Origin: Comamonas resistens
GTDB taxonomy: Bacteria > Pseudomonadota > Gammaproteobacteria > Burkholderiales > Burkholderiaceae_C
Length of the DNA stretch: 64,000 bases
Assembly (NCBI RefSeq): GCF_030064165.1
Contig: NZ_CP125947.1
Span: forward strand, 2,604,001-2,668,000
Direction of reading: 5' to 3'
Position numbers and translations under genes: made by a program
The notes under the pieces: model-generated
The model's database searches: none
Seen by the model: only the letters and a program-made list of their open reading frames with translations
Told to the model about the DNA's origin: nothing
Shown here: in pieces, positions 28,743-37,623 of the stretch
Position numbering within the stretch: position 1 is the stretch's first letter
Layout: each line of letters starts with the position of its first letter

Positions 28743-29540
28743 TTCTACGGCACGTTTGAAGGCGCGCTGAAAGGTCTGGTCATACATGTGATGGCGACGC
28801 ACGACACCGCTCCGTGGATCGGTCGAATGCGTGTGCTGCGCAAAAACCCAGAACCACGGCCAGGAATGCCCGGCGCGCGGATACTTCCGCTCAAGGGCGT
28901 CGGGAAGCGCAACGCCGCTGCGGCCCTCGGCCTGGTCCTTCAGCCACCATGCCCGTGCACGCGACAGCTGCTCGCGCAGGCTGGGTGCCAAGCTCTCGGG
29001 TAACATCAAGGCCCGATCCTTGGAGCCCTTGCCCTCCCGCACGATGATCGTGCCGTGATCGAAATCCAGATCCTTGACCCGCAGTTGCAAACCCTCACTG
29101 ATCCGCATGCCCGTTCCATACAGAAGCTGGGCGAACAAACGATGCTCGCCTTCCAGAAAACCGAGGATGCGAACCACTTCATCCGGGGTCAGCACCACCG
29201 GCAAGCGCCGCGACGGCCGAGGTCTTCCGATCTCCTGAAGCCAGGGCAGATCCGTGCACAGCACCTTGCCGTAGAAGAACAGCAAGGCCGCCAATGCCTG
29301 ACGATGCGTGGAGACCGAAACCTTGCGCTCGTTCGCCAGCCAGGACAGAAATGCCTCGACTTCGCTGCTGCCCAAGGTTGCCGGGTGACGCACACCGTGG
29401 AAACGGATGAAGGCACGAACCCAGTGGACATAAGCCTGTTCGGTTCGTAAACTGTAATGCAAGTAGCGTATGCGCTCACGCAACTGGTCCAGAACCTTGA
29501 CCGAACGCAGCGGTGGTAACGGCGCAGTGGCGGTTTTCAT
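28743..29540 (-). pseudogene. intI1: intI1 integrase, N-terminal part
   Basis: The frame encodes residues 1-266 of IntI1, starting [20 protein letters not shown], with the SAM-like N-domain ([20 protein letters not shown]), [20 protein letters not shown] (catalytic Arg box) and the integron-specific insert ([20 protein letters not shown]). It is broken at RAFKRAVE by the IS26 unit. The cassette promoter Pc lies inside it on the opposite strand. Confidence 0.93.
29425..29453 (+). promoter_or_regulatory. Pc: Cassette promoter Pc, hybrid PcH1 type
   Basis: TGGACA (29425-29430), a 17-bp spacer, then TAAACT (29448-29453). This is the PcH1 combination, of intermediate-weak strength. It drives the six-cassette array. 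The second promoter P2 (TTGTTA/TACAGT, 29544-29569) has a 14-bp spacer and is expected to be inactive. Confidence 0.85.
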
Positions 29541-29611
29541 GGCTTGTTATGACTGTTTTTTTGTACAGTCTATGCCTCGGGCATCCAAGCAGCAAGCGCG
29601 TTACGCCGTGG

Positions 29612-29676
29612 GTCGATGTTTGATGTTATGGAGCAGCAACGATGTTACGCAGCAGGGCAGTCGCCCTAAAACAAAG
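29612..29676 (+). other. attI1: attI1 recombination site
   Basis: The region ends in ACAAAG/TTAACT, where the first cassette joins after G29676. It carries the repeated ATGTTACGCAGCAG-type integrase-binding elements. Confidence 0.85.
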
Positions 29677-29695
29677 TTAACTCGAGGGAGAAATC

Positions 29696-30169
29696 GTGAA
29701 GTTATCACTAATGGCTGCCAAGTCGAAGAACGGTATTATCGGTAATGGACCAGATATTCCATGGGGCGCCAAAGGCGAGCAACTTCTATTTAAGGCAATT
29801 ACATATAATCAATGGCTTTTAGTTGGACGCAAAACTTTTGAGTCAATGGGCGCTCTCCCAAATCGAAAGTATGCAGTTGTAACTCGCTCTAATTTTTCTA
29901 CGAATGATGAGGGTGTAATGGTTTTCTCCTCAATTCAGGATGCCTTAATAAATTTAGAGGAAATCACGGATCATGTTATCGTTTCTGGTGGTGGTGAAAT
30001 ATACAAAAGCTTGATTTCCAAAGTAGATACTTTGCATATTTCAACAGTCGACATCGAGCGAGATGGAGACATAGTTTTTCCTGAAATCCCAGATACATTC
30101 AAGTTGGTATTTGAGCAAGATTTCGAGTCTAACATTAACTATTGTTATCAAATCTGGCAAAAGAGTTAA
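29696..30169 (+). CDS. dfrA: Trimethoprim-resistant dihydrofolate reductase (DfrA1 group, DfrA16/27-like)
   Basis: The 157-residue DHFR of integron type A reduces dihydrofolate while resisting trimethoprim. The start is GTG (read as Met) at 29696: [20 protein letters not shown], followed by [20 protein letters not shown] (NADPH loop) and [11 protein letters not shown]. It closely resembles DfrA16/DfrA27, which I cannot separate from memory. GAKGE replaces what I recall as SAKGE at about residue 24. First cassette of the array, closest to Pc. Confidence 0.88.
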   Translation: MKLSLMAAKSKNGIIGNGPDIPWGAKGEQLLFKAITYNQWLLVGRKTFESMGALPNRKYAVVTRSNFSTNDEGVMVFSSIQDALINLEEITDHVIVSGGGEIYKSLISKVDTLHISTVDIERDGDIVFPEIPDTFKLVFEQDFESNINYCYQIWQKS

Positions 30170-30270
30170 CAAGCGCCTGCAATCTGACCTCCGGTTACTG
30201 TCACCTTTTTTTGCGATGGAGCTGCAAAAAAGGCGCCATTAACCTCCGGCAGTTGAGGCGGGCGTTAGGC
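30165..30270 (+). repeat. attC of the dfrA cassette
   Basis: From GTTAAC to the core GTTAGGC (30264-30270). It is a roughly 106-bp imperfect palindrome with GCGCC...GGCGC arms. Confidence 0.75.
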
Positions 30271-30288
30271 ATCACAAAGTACAGCATC

Positions 30289-30843
30289 GTGACCAACCGC
30301 AACGATTCCGTCACACTGCGCCTCATGACTGAGCATGACCTTGCGATGCTCTATGAGTGGCTAAATCGATCTCATATCGTCGAGTGGTGGGGCGGAGAAG
30401 AAGCACGCCCGACACTTGCTGACGTACAGGAACAGTACTTGCCAAGCGTTTTAGCGCAAGAGTCCGTCACTCCATACATTGCAATGCTGAATGGAGAGCC
30501 GATTGGGTATGCCCAGTCGTACGTTGCTCTTGGAAGCGGGGACGGATGGTGGGAAGAAGAAACCGATCCAGGAGTACGCGGAATAGACCAGTCACTGGCG
30601 AATGCATCACAACTGGGCAAAGGCTTGGGAACCAAGCTGGTTCGAGCTCTGGTTGAGTTGCTGTTCAATGATCCCGAGGTCACCAAGATCCAAACGGACC
30701 CGTCGCCGAGCAACTTGCGAGCGATCCGATGCTACGAGAAAGCGGGGTTTGAGAGGCAAGGTACCGTAACCACCCCAGATGGTCCAGCCGTGTACATGGT
30801 TCAAACACGCCAGGCATTCGAGCGAACACGCAGTGATGCCTAA
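30289..30843 (+). CDS. aac(6')-Ib: Aminoglycoside 6'-N-acetyltransferase AAC(6')-Ib, Ser variant
   Basis: GNAT enzyme that acetylates the 6' amino group of aminoglycosides with acetyl-CoA. The acetyl-CoA loop [11 protein letters not shown] and the C-terminal AFERTRSDA are typical. The residues that define the fluoroquinolone-acetylating -cr variant are wild type (GDGWWEEE with Trp; TTPDGPAVY with Asp). DQSLANASQ has Ser where the common amikacin-active form has Leu (classical L119S), pointing to a gentamicin-preferring Ib' type. I took the GTG start at 30289 ([11 protein letters not shown]); an upstream ATG at 30142 lies in the previous attC. Confidence 0.9.
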   Translation: MTNRNDSVTLRLMTEHDLAMLYEWLNRSHIVEWWGGEEARPTLADVQEQYLPSVLAQESVTPYIAMLNGEPIGYAQSYVALGSGDGWWEEETDPGVRGIDQSLANASQLGKGLGTKLVRALVELLFNDPEVTKIQTDPSPSNLRAIRCYEKAGFERQGTVTTPDGPAVYMVQTRQAFERTRSDA

Positions 30844-30908
30844 CCCTTCCATCGAGGGGGACGTCCAAGGGCTGGCGCCCTTGGCCGCCCTCATGTCAAA
30901 CGTTAGAC
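30838..30908 (+). repeat. attC of the aac(6')-Ib cassette
   Basis: GCCTAAC (30838) to GTTAGAC (30902-30908), with GGCGCCCTTGGCC-like inner pairing. Confidence 0.8.
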
Positions 30909-30924
30909 CACAGGAGAGACATCT

Positions 30925-31263
30925 ATGCAGTTCCTCATGATTATCAGCCATGACGATAGTTTTCGGCCTACCGAATCCTTGATTGAAAATATTCATGCTT
31001 GGATCGTCGGCATGGAGCAGAAGGGCATTCGTGTATACGGCAATCCGCTCCAGCCAGCTTCCGATGCAGTAACCGTGCGAATTCGTAATGGCGAGGAAAA
31101 TATCGCCACTGGGCCTTTCTCTGACTCCAAAGAGCAAATGTGCGGCTATGAACTGATTGAATGCAAAGACCTTGATGAAGCAGTCAGACTTGCATCGAAG
31201 CACCCCATGGCGGAAGCAGCGACGATCGAGGTTCGACCCGTCTGGGCTCAGCTAGCAAAGTAG
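30925..31263 (+). CDS. YciI-like protein (cassette of unknown function)
   Basis: The 112-residue product [15 protein letters not shown]... has the ferredoxin-like YCII fold pattern (MDWIVGME, a [18 protein letters not shown] core, [17 protein letters not shown]), related to the DGPF-domain proteins encoded beside some sigma factors. No resistance role is known. GGAGAG precedes the ATG. It lies between the aac(6')-Ib and OXA cassettes with its own attC, so it is a genuine gene cassette. Confidence 0.75.
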   Translation: MQFLMIISHDDSFRPTESLIENIHAWIVGMEQKGIRVYGNPLQPASDAVTVRIRNGEENIATGPFSDSKEQMCGYELIECKDLDEAVRLASKHPMAEAATIEVRPVWAQLAK

Positions 31264-31292
31264 CAAGCTATGTGCGAGCAACTCTGGCTGTG

Positions 31293-31352
31293 GCCTAACA
31301 GTTCATTCAAGCCGAACCCGCTTCGCGGGTCGGCTTAATTCAGGCGTTAGCC
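31293..31352 (+). repeat. attC of the YciI-like cassette
   Basis: A 60-bp attC (GCCTAAC...GTTAGCC) with the compact GCCGAACCCGCTTCGCGGGTCGGC hairpin split here as GCCGAACCCG / CGGGTCGGC. Confidence 0.85.
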
Positions 31353-31363
31353 ACCAAGGTACC

Positions 31364-32167
31364 ATGAAAACCATAGCCGCATATTTAGTTCTAGTATTTT
31401 TTGCAGGCACTGCACTTTCAGAGTCTATTTCTGAAAATTTAGCTTGGAATAAAGAATTTTCCAGTGAATCAGTGCATGGTGTTTTTGTACTTTGTAAAAG
31501 CAGTAGTAATTCCTGTACAACAAATAATGCAACACGTGCATCTACGGCCTATATTCCAGCATCAACATTCAAAATTCCCAATGCTCTCATAGGCCTTGAA
31601 ACCGGCGCCATAAAAGATGCGCGGCAGGTTTTCAAATGGGACGGCAAGCCCAGAGCCATGAAGCAATGGGAAAAAGACTTAACGCTAAGGGGCGCTATAC
31701 AAGTTTCTGCTGTTCCGGTATTTCAACAAATTGCCAGAGACATTGGCAAAAAAAGAATGCAAAAATACCTTAACCTTTTTTCATATGGCAACGCCAATAT
31801 AGGCGGAGGCATTGACAAATTTTGGCTAGAAGGTCAGCTTAGAATCTCAGCAGTCAATCAAGTTAAATTTTTAGAGTCGCTTTACCTAAATAATTTGCCA
31901 GCATCTAAAGCAAACCAACTTATAGTAAAAGAGGCAATAGTTACAGAAGCAACTCCAGAATATATAGTGCATTCAAAAACCGGGTATTCCGGTGTGGGCA
32001 CAGAATCAAATCCTGGTGTCGCTTGGTGGGTTGGTTGGGTAGAAAAAGGAACTGAGGTTTACTTTTTTGCATTTAACATGGACATAGACAATGAGAGTAA
32101 GTTGCCGTCAAGAAAATCCATTCCAACGAAAATCATGGCAAGTGAAGGTATCATCATTGGTGGCTAA
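31364..32167 (+). CDS. blaOXA: Class D beta-lactamase, OXA-10 family (OXA-5-like)
   Basis: The 267-residue periplasmic serine beta-lactamase has a signal peptide of about 20 residues. OXA-10 numbering fits exactly: S67-T-F-K70 (nucleophile and carbamylated Lys), S115-A-V, Y141-G-N, W154 and K205-T-G. The N-terminus ([20 protein letters not shown]) and the ending IIIGG match OXA-5/OXA-129 more than OXA-10. I see about ten differences from the OXA-5 sequence I recall (for example RDIGKKRM), so the exact allele needs comparison. Low-G+C cassette under Pc. Confidence 0.9.
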   Translation: MKTIAAYLVLVFFAGTALSESISENLAWNKEFSSESVHGVFVLCKSSSNSCTTNNATRASTAYIPASTFKIPNALIGLETGAIKDARQVFKWDGKPRAMKQWEKDLTLRGAIQVSAVPVFQQIARDIGKKRMQKYLNLFSYGNANIGGGIDKFWLEGQLRISAVNQVKFLESLYLNNLPASKANQLIVKEAIVTEATPEYIVHSKTGYSGVGTESNPGVAWWVGWVEKGTEVYFFAFNMDIDNESKLPSRKSIPTKIMASEGIIIGG

Positions 32168-32269
32168 CAAGGCGCTCAAGGCCGTGGCTGCGCCACTGGA
32201 CGTCTCCAATCGGCGCATGCTTCGCATTTTGCGCGCCGCTTGTAGCCGCCCCTTAGCTTTGCGTTAGAC
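32162..32269 (+). repeat. attC of the blaOXA cassette
   Basis: About 108 bp from GGCTAAC to GTTAGAC (32263-32269), the long attC class. Confidence 0.8.
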
Positions 32270-32297
32270 GGCAAAGTCACAGACCGCGGGATCTCTT

Positions 32298-32930
32298 ATG
32301 ACCAACTACTTTGATAGCCCCTTCAAAGGCAAGCTGCTTTCTGAGCAAGTGAAGAACCCCAATATCAAAGTTGGGCGGTACAGCTATTACTCTGGCTACT
32401 ATCATGGGCACTCATTCGATGACTGCGCACGGTATCTGTTTCCGGACCGTGATGACGTTGATAAGTTGATCATCGGTAGTTTCTGCTCTATCGGGAGTGG
32501 GGCTTCCTTTATCATGGCTGGCAATCAGGGGCATCGGTACGACTGGGCATCATCTTTCCCGTTCTTTTATATGCAGGAAGAACCTGCATTCTCAAGCGCA
32601 CTCGATGCCTTCCAAAAAGCAGGTAATACTGTCATTGGCAATGACGTTTGGATCGGCTCTGAGGCAATGGTCATGCCCGGAATCAAGATCGGGCACGGTG
32701 CGGTGATAGGCAGCCGCTCGTTGGTGACAAAAGATGTGGAGCCTTACGCTATCGTTGGCGGCAATCCCGCTAAGAAGATTAAGAAACGCTTCACCGATGA
32801 GGAAATTTCATTGCTTCTGGAGATGGAGTGGTGGAATTGGTCACTGGAGAAGATCAAAGCGGCAATGCCCATGCTGTGCTCGTCTAATATTGTTGGCCTG
32901 CACAAGTATTGGCTCGAGTTTGCCGTCTAA
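32298..32930 (+). CDS. catB3: Chloramphenicol acetyltransferase CatB3 (xenobiotic type)
   Basis: The 210-residue left-handed beta-helix acyltransferase has hexapeptide-repeat strands ([49 protein letters not shown]). The catalytic His is H79 in NQGHRYDW. It acetylates chloramphenicol using acetyl-CoA. The translation agrees with CatB3 as I know it. Confidence 0.93.
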   Translation: MTNYFDSPFKGKLLSEQVKNPNIKVGRYSYYSGYYHGHSFDDCARYLFPDRDDVDKLIIGSFCSIGSGASFIMAGNQGHRYDWASSFPFFYMQEEPAFSSALDAFQKAGNTVIGNDVWIGSEAMVMPGIKIGHGAVIGSRSLVTKDVEPYAIVGGNPAKKIKKRFTDEEISLLLEMEWWNWSLEKIKAAMPMLCSSNIVGLHKYWLEFAV

Positions 32931-32984
32931 CAATTCAATCAAGCCGATGCCGCTTCGCGGCACGGCTTATTTCAGGCGTTAGGC
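32925..32984 (+). repeat. attC of the catB3 cassette
   Basis: 60 bp, GTCTAAC (32925) to GTTAGGC (32978-32984), with GCCGATGCCGC...GCGGCACGGC arms. Confidence 0.85.
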
Positions 32985-32987
32985 ATC

Positions 32988-33776
32988 ATGGGTGAATTTT
33001 TCCCTGCACAAGTTTTCAAGCAGCTGTCCCACGCTCGCGCGGTGATCGAGCGCCATCTGGCTGCGACACTGGACACAATCCACCTGTTCGGATCTGCGAT
33101 CGATGGAGGGCTGAAGCCGGACAGCGACATAGACTTGCTCGTGACCGTCAGCGCCGCACCTAACGATTCGCTCCGGCAGGCGCTAATGCTCGATTTGCTG
33201 AAAGTCTCATCACCGCCAGGCGATGGCGGAACATGGCGACCGCTGGAGCTAACTGTTGTCGCTCGAAGCGAAGTAGTGCCTTGGCGCTATCCGGCGCGGC
33301 GTGAGCTTCAGTTCGGTGAGTGGCTCCGCCACGACATCCTTTCCGGAACGTTCGAGCCTGCCGTTCTGGATCACGATCTTGCGATTTTGCTGACCAAGGC
33401 GAGGCAACACAGCCTTGCGCTTCTAGGCCCATCCGCAGCCACGTTTTTCGAGCCGGTGCCGAAGGAGCATTTCTCCAAGGCGCTTTTCGACACTATTGCC
33501 CAGTGGAATGCAGAGTCGGATTGGAAGGGTGACGAGCGGAACGTCGTTCTTGCTCTTGCTCGCATTTGGTACAGCGCTTCAACTGGTCTCATTGCTCCTA
33601 AGGACGTTGCTGCCGCATGGGTATCGGAGCGTTTGCCTGCCGAGCATCGGCCCCTCATCTGCAAGGCACGCGCGGCGTACCTGGGTAGCGAGGACGACGA
33701 CCTAGCAATGCGCGTCGAAGAGACGGCCGCGTTCGTTCGATATGCCAAAGCAACGATTGAGAGAATCTTGCGTTGA
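32988..33776 (+). CDS. aadA5: Aminoglycoside 3''-adenylyltransferase AadA5
   Basis: The 262-residue ANT(3'')-Ia enzyme transfers AMP to streptomycin and spectinomycin. The nucleotidyltransferase motif HLFGSAIDGGLKPDSDIDLL (GS plus DxD) starts at about residue 33. The N-terminus MGEFFPAQVFKQLSHARAVI identifies the AadA5 subgroup. It is the last cassette before the 3'-conserved segment. It is more usually found with dfrA17, so here it has been moved into another array. Confidence 0.92.
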   Translation: MGEFFPAQVFKQLSHARAVIERHLAATLDTIHLFGSAIDGGLKPDSDIDLLVTVSAAPNDSLRQALMLDLLKVSSPPGDGGTWRPLELTVVARSEVVPWRYPARRELQFGEWLRHDILSGTFEPAVLDHDLAILLTKARQHSLALLGPSAATFFEPVPKEHFSKALFDTIAQWNAESDWKGDERNVVLALARIWYSASTGLIAPKDVAAAWVSERLPAEHRPLICKARAAYLGSEDDDLAMRVEETAAFVRYAKATIERILR

Positions 33777-33822
33777 GCGGCATGTGCGAAAAGTGCATCG
33801 ACCCGCGCCGAGGGCATCTGAT

Positions 33823-33841
33823 GCCTAACTATGCGTTAGAT
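33823..33841 (+). repeat. Vestigial attC of the aadA5 cassette
   Basis: Only GCCTAAC (33823-33829), five bases and GTTAGAT (33835-33841) remain: 19 bp without the L'' and L' boxes. A normal aadA attC is about 60 bp, so the terminal cassette may be poorly excisable. Confidence 0.55.
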
Positions 33842-33943
33842 GCACTAAGCACATAATTGCTCACAGCCAAACTATCAGGTCAAGTCTGCTTTTATTATTT
33901 TTAAGCGTGCATAATAAGCCCTACACAAATTGGGAGATATATC

Positions 33944-34291
33944 ATGAAAGGCTGGCTTTTTCTTGTTATCGCAATAGTTGGCGAAGTAATCGCAACATCC
34001 GCATTAAAATCTAGCGAGGGCTTTACTAAGCTTGCCCCTTCCGCCGTTGTCATAATCGGTTATGGCATCGCATTTTATTTTCTTTCTCTGGTTCTGAAAT
34101 CCATCCCTGTCGGTGTTGCTTATGCAGTCTGGTCGGGACTCGGCGTCGTCATAATTACAGCCATTGCCTGGTTGCTTCATGGGCAAAAGCTTGATGCGTG
34201 GGGCTTTGTAGGTATGGGGCTCATAATTGCTGCCTTTTTGCTCGCCCGATCCCCATCGTGGAAGTCGCTGCGGAGGCCGACGCCATGGTGA
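33944..34291 (+). CDS. qacEdelta1: Quaternary-ammonium efflux protein QacEdelta1
   Basis: The 115-residue SMR-family protein has three full membrane helices. The active-site Glu ([12 protein letters not shown]) is present, but the fourth helix is replaced by [16 protein letters not shown] from the junction with sul1. It therefore confers reduced biocide tolerance compared with QacE. It overlaps the sul1 start at 34285. Confidence 0.93.
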   Translation: MKGWLFLVIAIVGEVIATSALKSSEGFTKLAPSAVVIIGYGIAFYFLSLVLKSIPVGVAYAVWSGLGVVIITAIAWLLHGQKLDAWGFVGMGLIIAAFLLARSPSWKSLRRPTPW

Positions 34292-35256
34292 CGGTGTTCG
34301 GCATTCTGAATCTCACCGAGGACTCCTTCTTCGATGAGAGCCGGCGGCTAGACCCCGCCGGCGCTGTCACCGCGGCGATCGAAATGCTGCGAGTCGGATC
34401 AGACGTCGTGGATGTCGGACCGGCCGCCAGCCATCCGGACGCGAGGCCTGTATCGCCGGCCGATGAGATCAGACGTATTGCGCCGCTCTTAGACGCCCTG
34501 TCCGATCAGATGCACCGTGTTTCAATCGACAGCTTCCAACCGGAAACCCAGCGCTATGCGCTCAAGCGCGGCGTGGGCTACCTGAACGATATCCAAGGAT
34601 TTCCTGACCCTGCGCTCTATCCCGATATTGCTGAGGCGGACTGCAGGCTGGTGGTTATGCACTCAGCGCAGCGGGATGGCATCGCCACCCGCACCGGTCA
34701 CCTTCGACCCGAAGACGCGCTCGACGAGATTGTGCGGTTCTTCGAGGCGCGGGTTTCCGCCTTGCGACGGAGCGGGGTCGCTGCCGACCGGCTCATCCTC
34801 GATCCGGGGATGGACCGGCGATTGGTCCATGGCGAAACGGCCGACCTTGCGCCGACCGGCTTCGGGCAACAGGTCCGCGAAGCCATGGACCAGCGCCGCG
34901 AGCATCATATCGAACAGCGCGACGCCACGCGCAACAGGGACGGCCGAATCTTCTACCGGCGCAATCTTCTCGCCACCCTGCGCGAGCGGGAAGTTGCGCG
35001 CGCCGGTGCGGAGATGGCCGAGGGCAAGGCGCTGCCGTTCCGCGCCGCCAAGGATGGTGAGAGTGTCAGCGGCAAGTTCACCGGGACTGTCCAGCTAACG
35101 AGCGGCAAGTTCGCCATCGTGGAAAAGAGCCACGAGTTCACCCTTGTCCCGTGGCGGCCGATCATCGACCGCCAGCTCGGCCGCGAGGTCGCGGGTATCA
35201 TGCAGGGCGGTTCGGTGTCGTGGCAGTTAGGGCGGCAGCGGGGGTTGGGGCTATAG
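34285..35256 (+). pseudogene. sul1delta: sul1 5' part fused in frame to a relaxase C-terminus
   Basis: Residues 1-176 are sul1-type dihydropteroate synthase ([20 protein letters not shown] ... LILDPGM). At 34813 the sequence switches to a relaxase tail (DRRLVHGETADLAPTGFGQQ...LLATLREREVARAGAEMAEG...VPWRPIIDRQLGREVAGIMQ), keeping the frame open for 323 residues. The DHPS half lacks strands 6-8 of the barrel, including the Lys and Arg of the SVSRKSF segment, so it should be inactive. The same junction type is known from the floR region of SGI1. Confidence 0.88.
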
Positions 35257-35472
35257 GAGCCAACGATACCGCATTGCAACGCAACAACTAATTCGATAAG
35301 AGCTGCTATTCAATTTCGTAATCGTGGAGCCATCAGCATGGGAAATTCCAAGTCAGCAGACAAGTAAGCCGCAACATCAGAATTGTTGTTGCGGCGCTCT
35401 GTAAGACCAATCCCATCTGATTGCTGACGAGCAGACGCTGCCCGGTATCCTTAATCGAGCGGTTGATTCGTC

Positions 35473-36687
35473 ATGACCACCACACGCCCCGCGTGGGCCT
35501 ATACGCTGCCGGCAGCCTTGCTGCTTATGGCTCCCTTCGACATCCTCGCCTCGCTGGCGATGGATATTTATCTTCCAGTCGTTCCGGCGATGCCGGGCGT
35601 CCTGAACACGACTCCATCCATAATCCAACTCACGTTGAGCCTCTACATGGTGATGCTCGGTGTGGGCCAAGTGATCTTTGGGCCACTCTCCGATCGCGTC
35701 GGGCGACGGCCGATCCTGCTTGTAGGCGCAACGGCTTTCGTTGCTGCGTCTCTGGGAGCGGCTTGTTCTTCAACTGCATTAGCCTTTGTTGCGTTTCGTC
35801 TGGTTCAGGCTGTTGGAGCATCGGCCATGCTGGTGGCCACCTTCGCGACCGTGCGCGACGTATATGCCAATCGTCCCGAAGGTGCCGTCATCTACGGCCT
35901 TTTCAGTTCGATGCTGGCGTTCGTGCCTGCGCTCGGCCCTATAGCCGGTGCGCTGATCGGCGAGTTTTGGGGATGGCAGGCGATCTTCATCACACTGGCT
36001 GCACTGGCTTCGCTCGCACTCTTAAACGCCAGTTTCAGGTGGCATGAAACCCGACCGTTGGATCAGGCCAGAACGCAACGATCTGTTTTGCCGATCTTCG
36101 CGAGTCCGGCCTTTTGGGTTTACACGGTCGGATTTAGTGCCGGCATGGGCACATTCTTCGTTTTCTTCTCGACAGCCCCCCGTGTTCTCATAGGCCAAGC
36201 CGGCTATTCCGAGATCGGATTTAGCTTGGCCTTCGCGACTGTCGCGCTGGTCATGGTCACGACAACCCGCTTCGCAAAGTCCTTCGTTGCCAAATGGGGT
36301 ATCGCGGGATGCGTAGCGCGCGGGATGGCGTTGCTCGTTTCCGGCGCGATCCTGTTGGGGATCGGCCAACTTTTCGGATCGCCGTCATTTTTCAGCTTCA
36401 TCCTGCCGATGTGGGTTGTCGCGGTCGGCATTGTCTTCACGGTGTCCGTTACCGCCAACGGCGCACTTGCGCAGTTCGACGACATCGCTGGATCAGCGGT
36501 TGCGTTCTACTTCTGCATCCAAAGCCTGATAGTCAGTATCGTCGGGACATTGGCGGTGACGCTGTTAAACGGCGATACAGCGTGGCCCGTGATTTGTTAC
36601 GCCACGGCAATGGCAGTGCTGGTGTCGTTGGGGCTGGCGCTCCTTCGATCCCGTGATGCTGCCACCGAGAAGTCGCCAGTCGTCTAG
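35473..36687 (+). CDS. floR: Florfenicol/chloramphenicol exporter FloR
   Basis: The 404-residue major facilitator drug:H+ antiporter has 12 membrane helices. Motif A is seen as GPLSDRVGRRP and the antiporter motif C region is GALIGEFWGWQ-like. It exports florfenicol and chloramphenicol. The gene is flanked on both sides by related relaxase-tail remnants, meaning floR was inserted or excised by recombination in that relaxase. Confidence 0.95.
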   Translation: MTTTRPAWAYTLPAALLLMAPFDILASLAMDIYLPVVPAMPGVLNTTPSIIQLTLSLYMVMLGVGQVIFGPLSDRVGRRPILLVGATAFVAASLGAACSSTALAFVAFRLVQAVGASAMLVATFATVRDVYANRPEGAVIYGLFSSMLAFVPALGPIAGALIGEFWGWQAIFITLAALASLALLNASFRWHETRPLDQARTQRSVLPIFASPAFWVYTVGFSAGMGTFFVFFSTAPRVLIGQAGYSEIGFSLAFATVALVMVTTTRFAKSFVAKWGIAGCVARGMALLVSGAILLGIGQLFGSPSFFSFILPMWVVAVGIVFTVSVTANGALAQFDDIAGSAVAFYFCIQSLIVSIVGTLAVTLLNGDTAWPVICYATAMAVLVSLGLALLRSRDAATEKSPVV

Positions 36688-36777
36688 CCGACGACTGGAA
36701 GCAAGCCCGCTCCGATGCGGCGCAATAATCTTCGAAACCTCGTGAATGGCGGTATCCTGTCTGGCAAGATACCGCTC

Positions 36778-36897
36778 ATTTCCCTTGTCCCGTGGCGGCC
36801 GGTCATCGACCGCCAGCTCGGCCGTGAGGTCATGGGCATCGTGCAAAGCGGATCGGTGTCGTGGCAGTTGGGGCGGCAAAGGGGCATAAGCCTCTAA
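36778..36897 (+). pseudogene. Second relaxase C-terminal remnant
   Basis: ISLVPWRPVIDRQLGREVMG...SWQLGRQRGISL is about 85% identical over 39 residues to the tail of the sul1 fusion at 35256. It has no start of its own and ends at 36897, overlapping the tetR(G) stop. The pair of tails makes a short direct repeat around floR. Confidence 0.75.
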
Positions 36898-37520
36898 TCT
36901 GTTGTAGATGAACGCAGCCGCTCGAAACCAGCGATGAGGCTGTCGAGTCCGAAGTTGAACGCAGCATCCATGCCGTCTGTTTCCAACTCGTGAAACAGAT
37001 CGTGCAGGAAGGACGACGGTGCTTGCTCGGACACATCTGGCCTGTCCGGAACTCTCTCATCGGCATCAGATGCCTGCTGCTCGAGAACGGAACCGACCAC
37101 ATAGTGACTGACCGCCCGGAGCGCCCAAACGGCGCGCTTCGGACAAAAGCCCTCCGCGCAGAGAAAGCGTATTTGCGTCTCGGCGGTGCCAAAATTCGGT
37201 TCTGTCGGTCGAGTGCCGGCATGGATACGCGCGCCGTCCCGATAAGAGAGCAACGCCGTTCTGAAGCTCAGGGCATTCTCTTTCAGGAACACCCGCCAGT
37301 CCTCATTCTCTTCGGGTAGCGAGCGGGTATGGCGTTCCGCCAGCATCGCCTCGGCGAGCGCATCAAGCAGCGCTCGCTTGTTCTGGAAATGCCAGTAAAG
37401 CGCAGGCTGCTGAACCTTGAGGCGTTCAGCGAGCTTCCGCGTCGTCAGGCTGTCCATGCCAACCTCGTTCAACAGCTCTAGCGCCGCCGCGATCACGGTG
37501 CCCTTGTCCAGTTTGGTCAT
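36894..37520 (-). CDS. tetR(G): Tetracycline repressor TetR(G)
   Basis: The 208-residue repressor has the N-terminal HTH (TTRKLAERLKVQQPALYWHF) and the TetR_C domain. It should bind the two operators between itself and tet(G) and release on Mg-tetracycline. Divergent from tet(G). Confidence 0.94.
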   Translation of the reverse strand: MTKLDKGTVIAAALELLNEVGMDSLTTRKLAERLKVQQPALYWHFQNKRALLDALAEAMLAERHTRSLPEENEDWRVFLKENALSFRTALLSYRDGARIHAGTRPTEPNFGTAETQIRFLCAEGFCPKRAVWALRAVSHYVVGSVLEQQASDADERVPDRPDVSEQAPSSFLHDLFHELETDGMDAAFNFGLDSLIAGFERLRSSTTD

Positions 37521-37548
37521 TCACGTTCCTTCGCCAGTGCTTGACAAT

Positions 37549-37591
37549 TTATCACCGATAAGTTATATTTCCATCTCCTTATCGTTGATAA
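37549..37591. promoter_or_regulatory. tetO: Two tet operators between tetR(G) and tet(G)
   Basis: TTATCACCGATAA (37549-37561) and TTATCGTTGATAA (37579-37591) are the two palindromic operators, 30 bp centre to centre, embedded in the divergent promoters. Confidence 0.9.
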
Positions 37592-37623
37592 AGTCGCTCC
37601 ATTGAGCGGCGCTGGAGTTTCAG

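Noticed and set aside
29544..29569. Second integron promoter P2
   Set aside because: TTGTTA and TACAGT are present but only 14 bp apart, without the GGG insertion that gives the active 17-bp spacing.
30289..30843. aac(6')-Ib-cr (fluoroquinolone-acetylating variant)
   Set aside because: Both diagnostic residues are wild type: Trp in GDGWWEEE and Asp in TTPDGPAVY.
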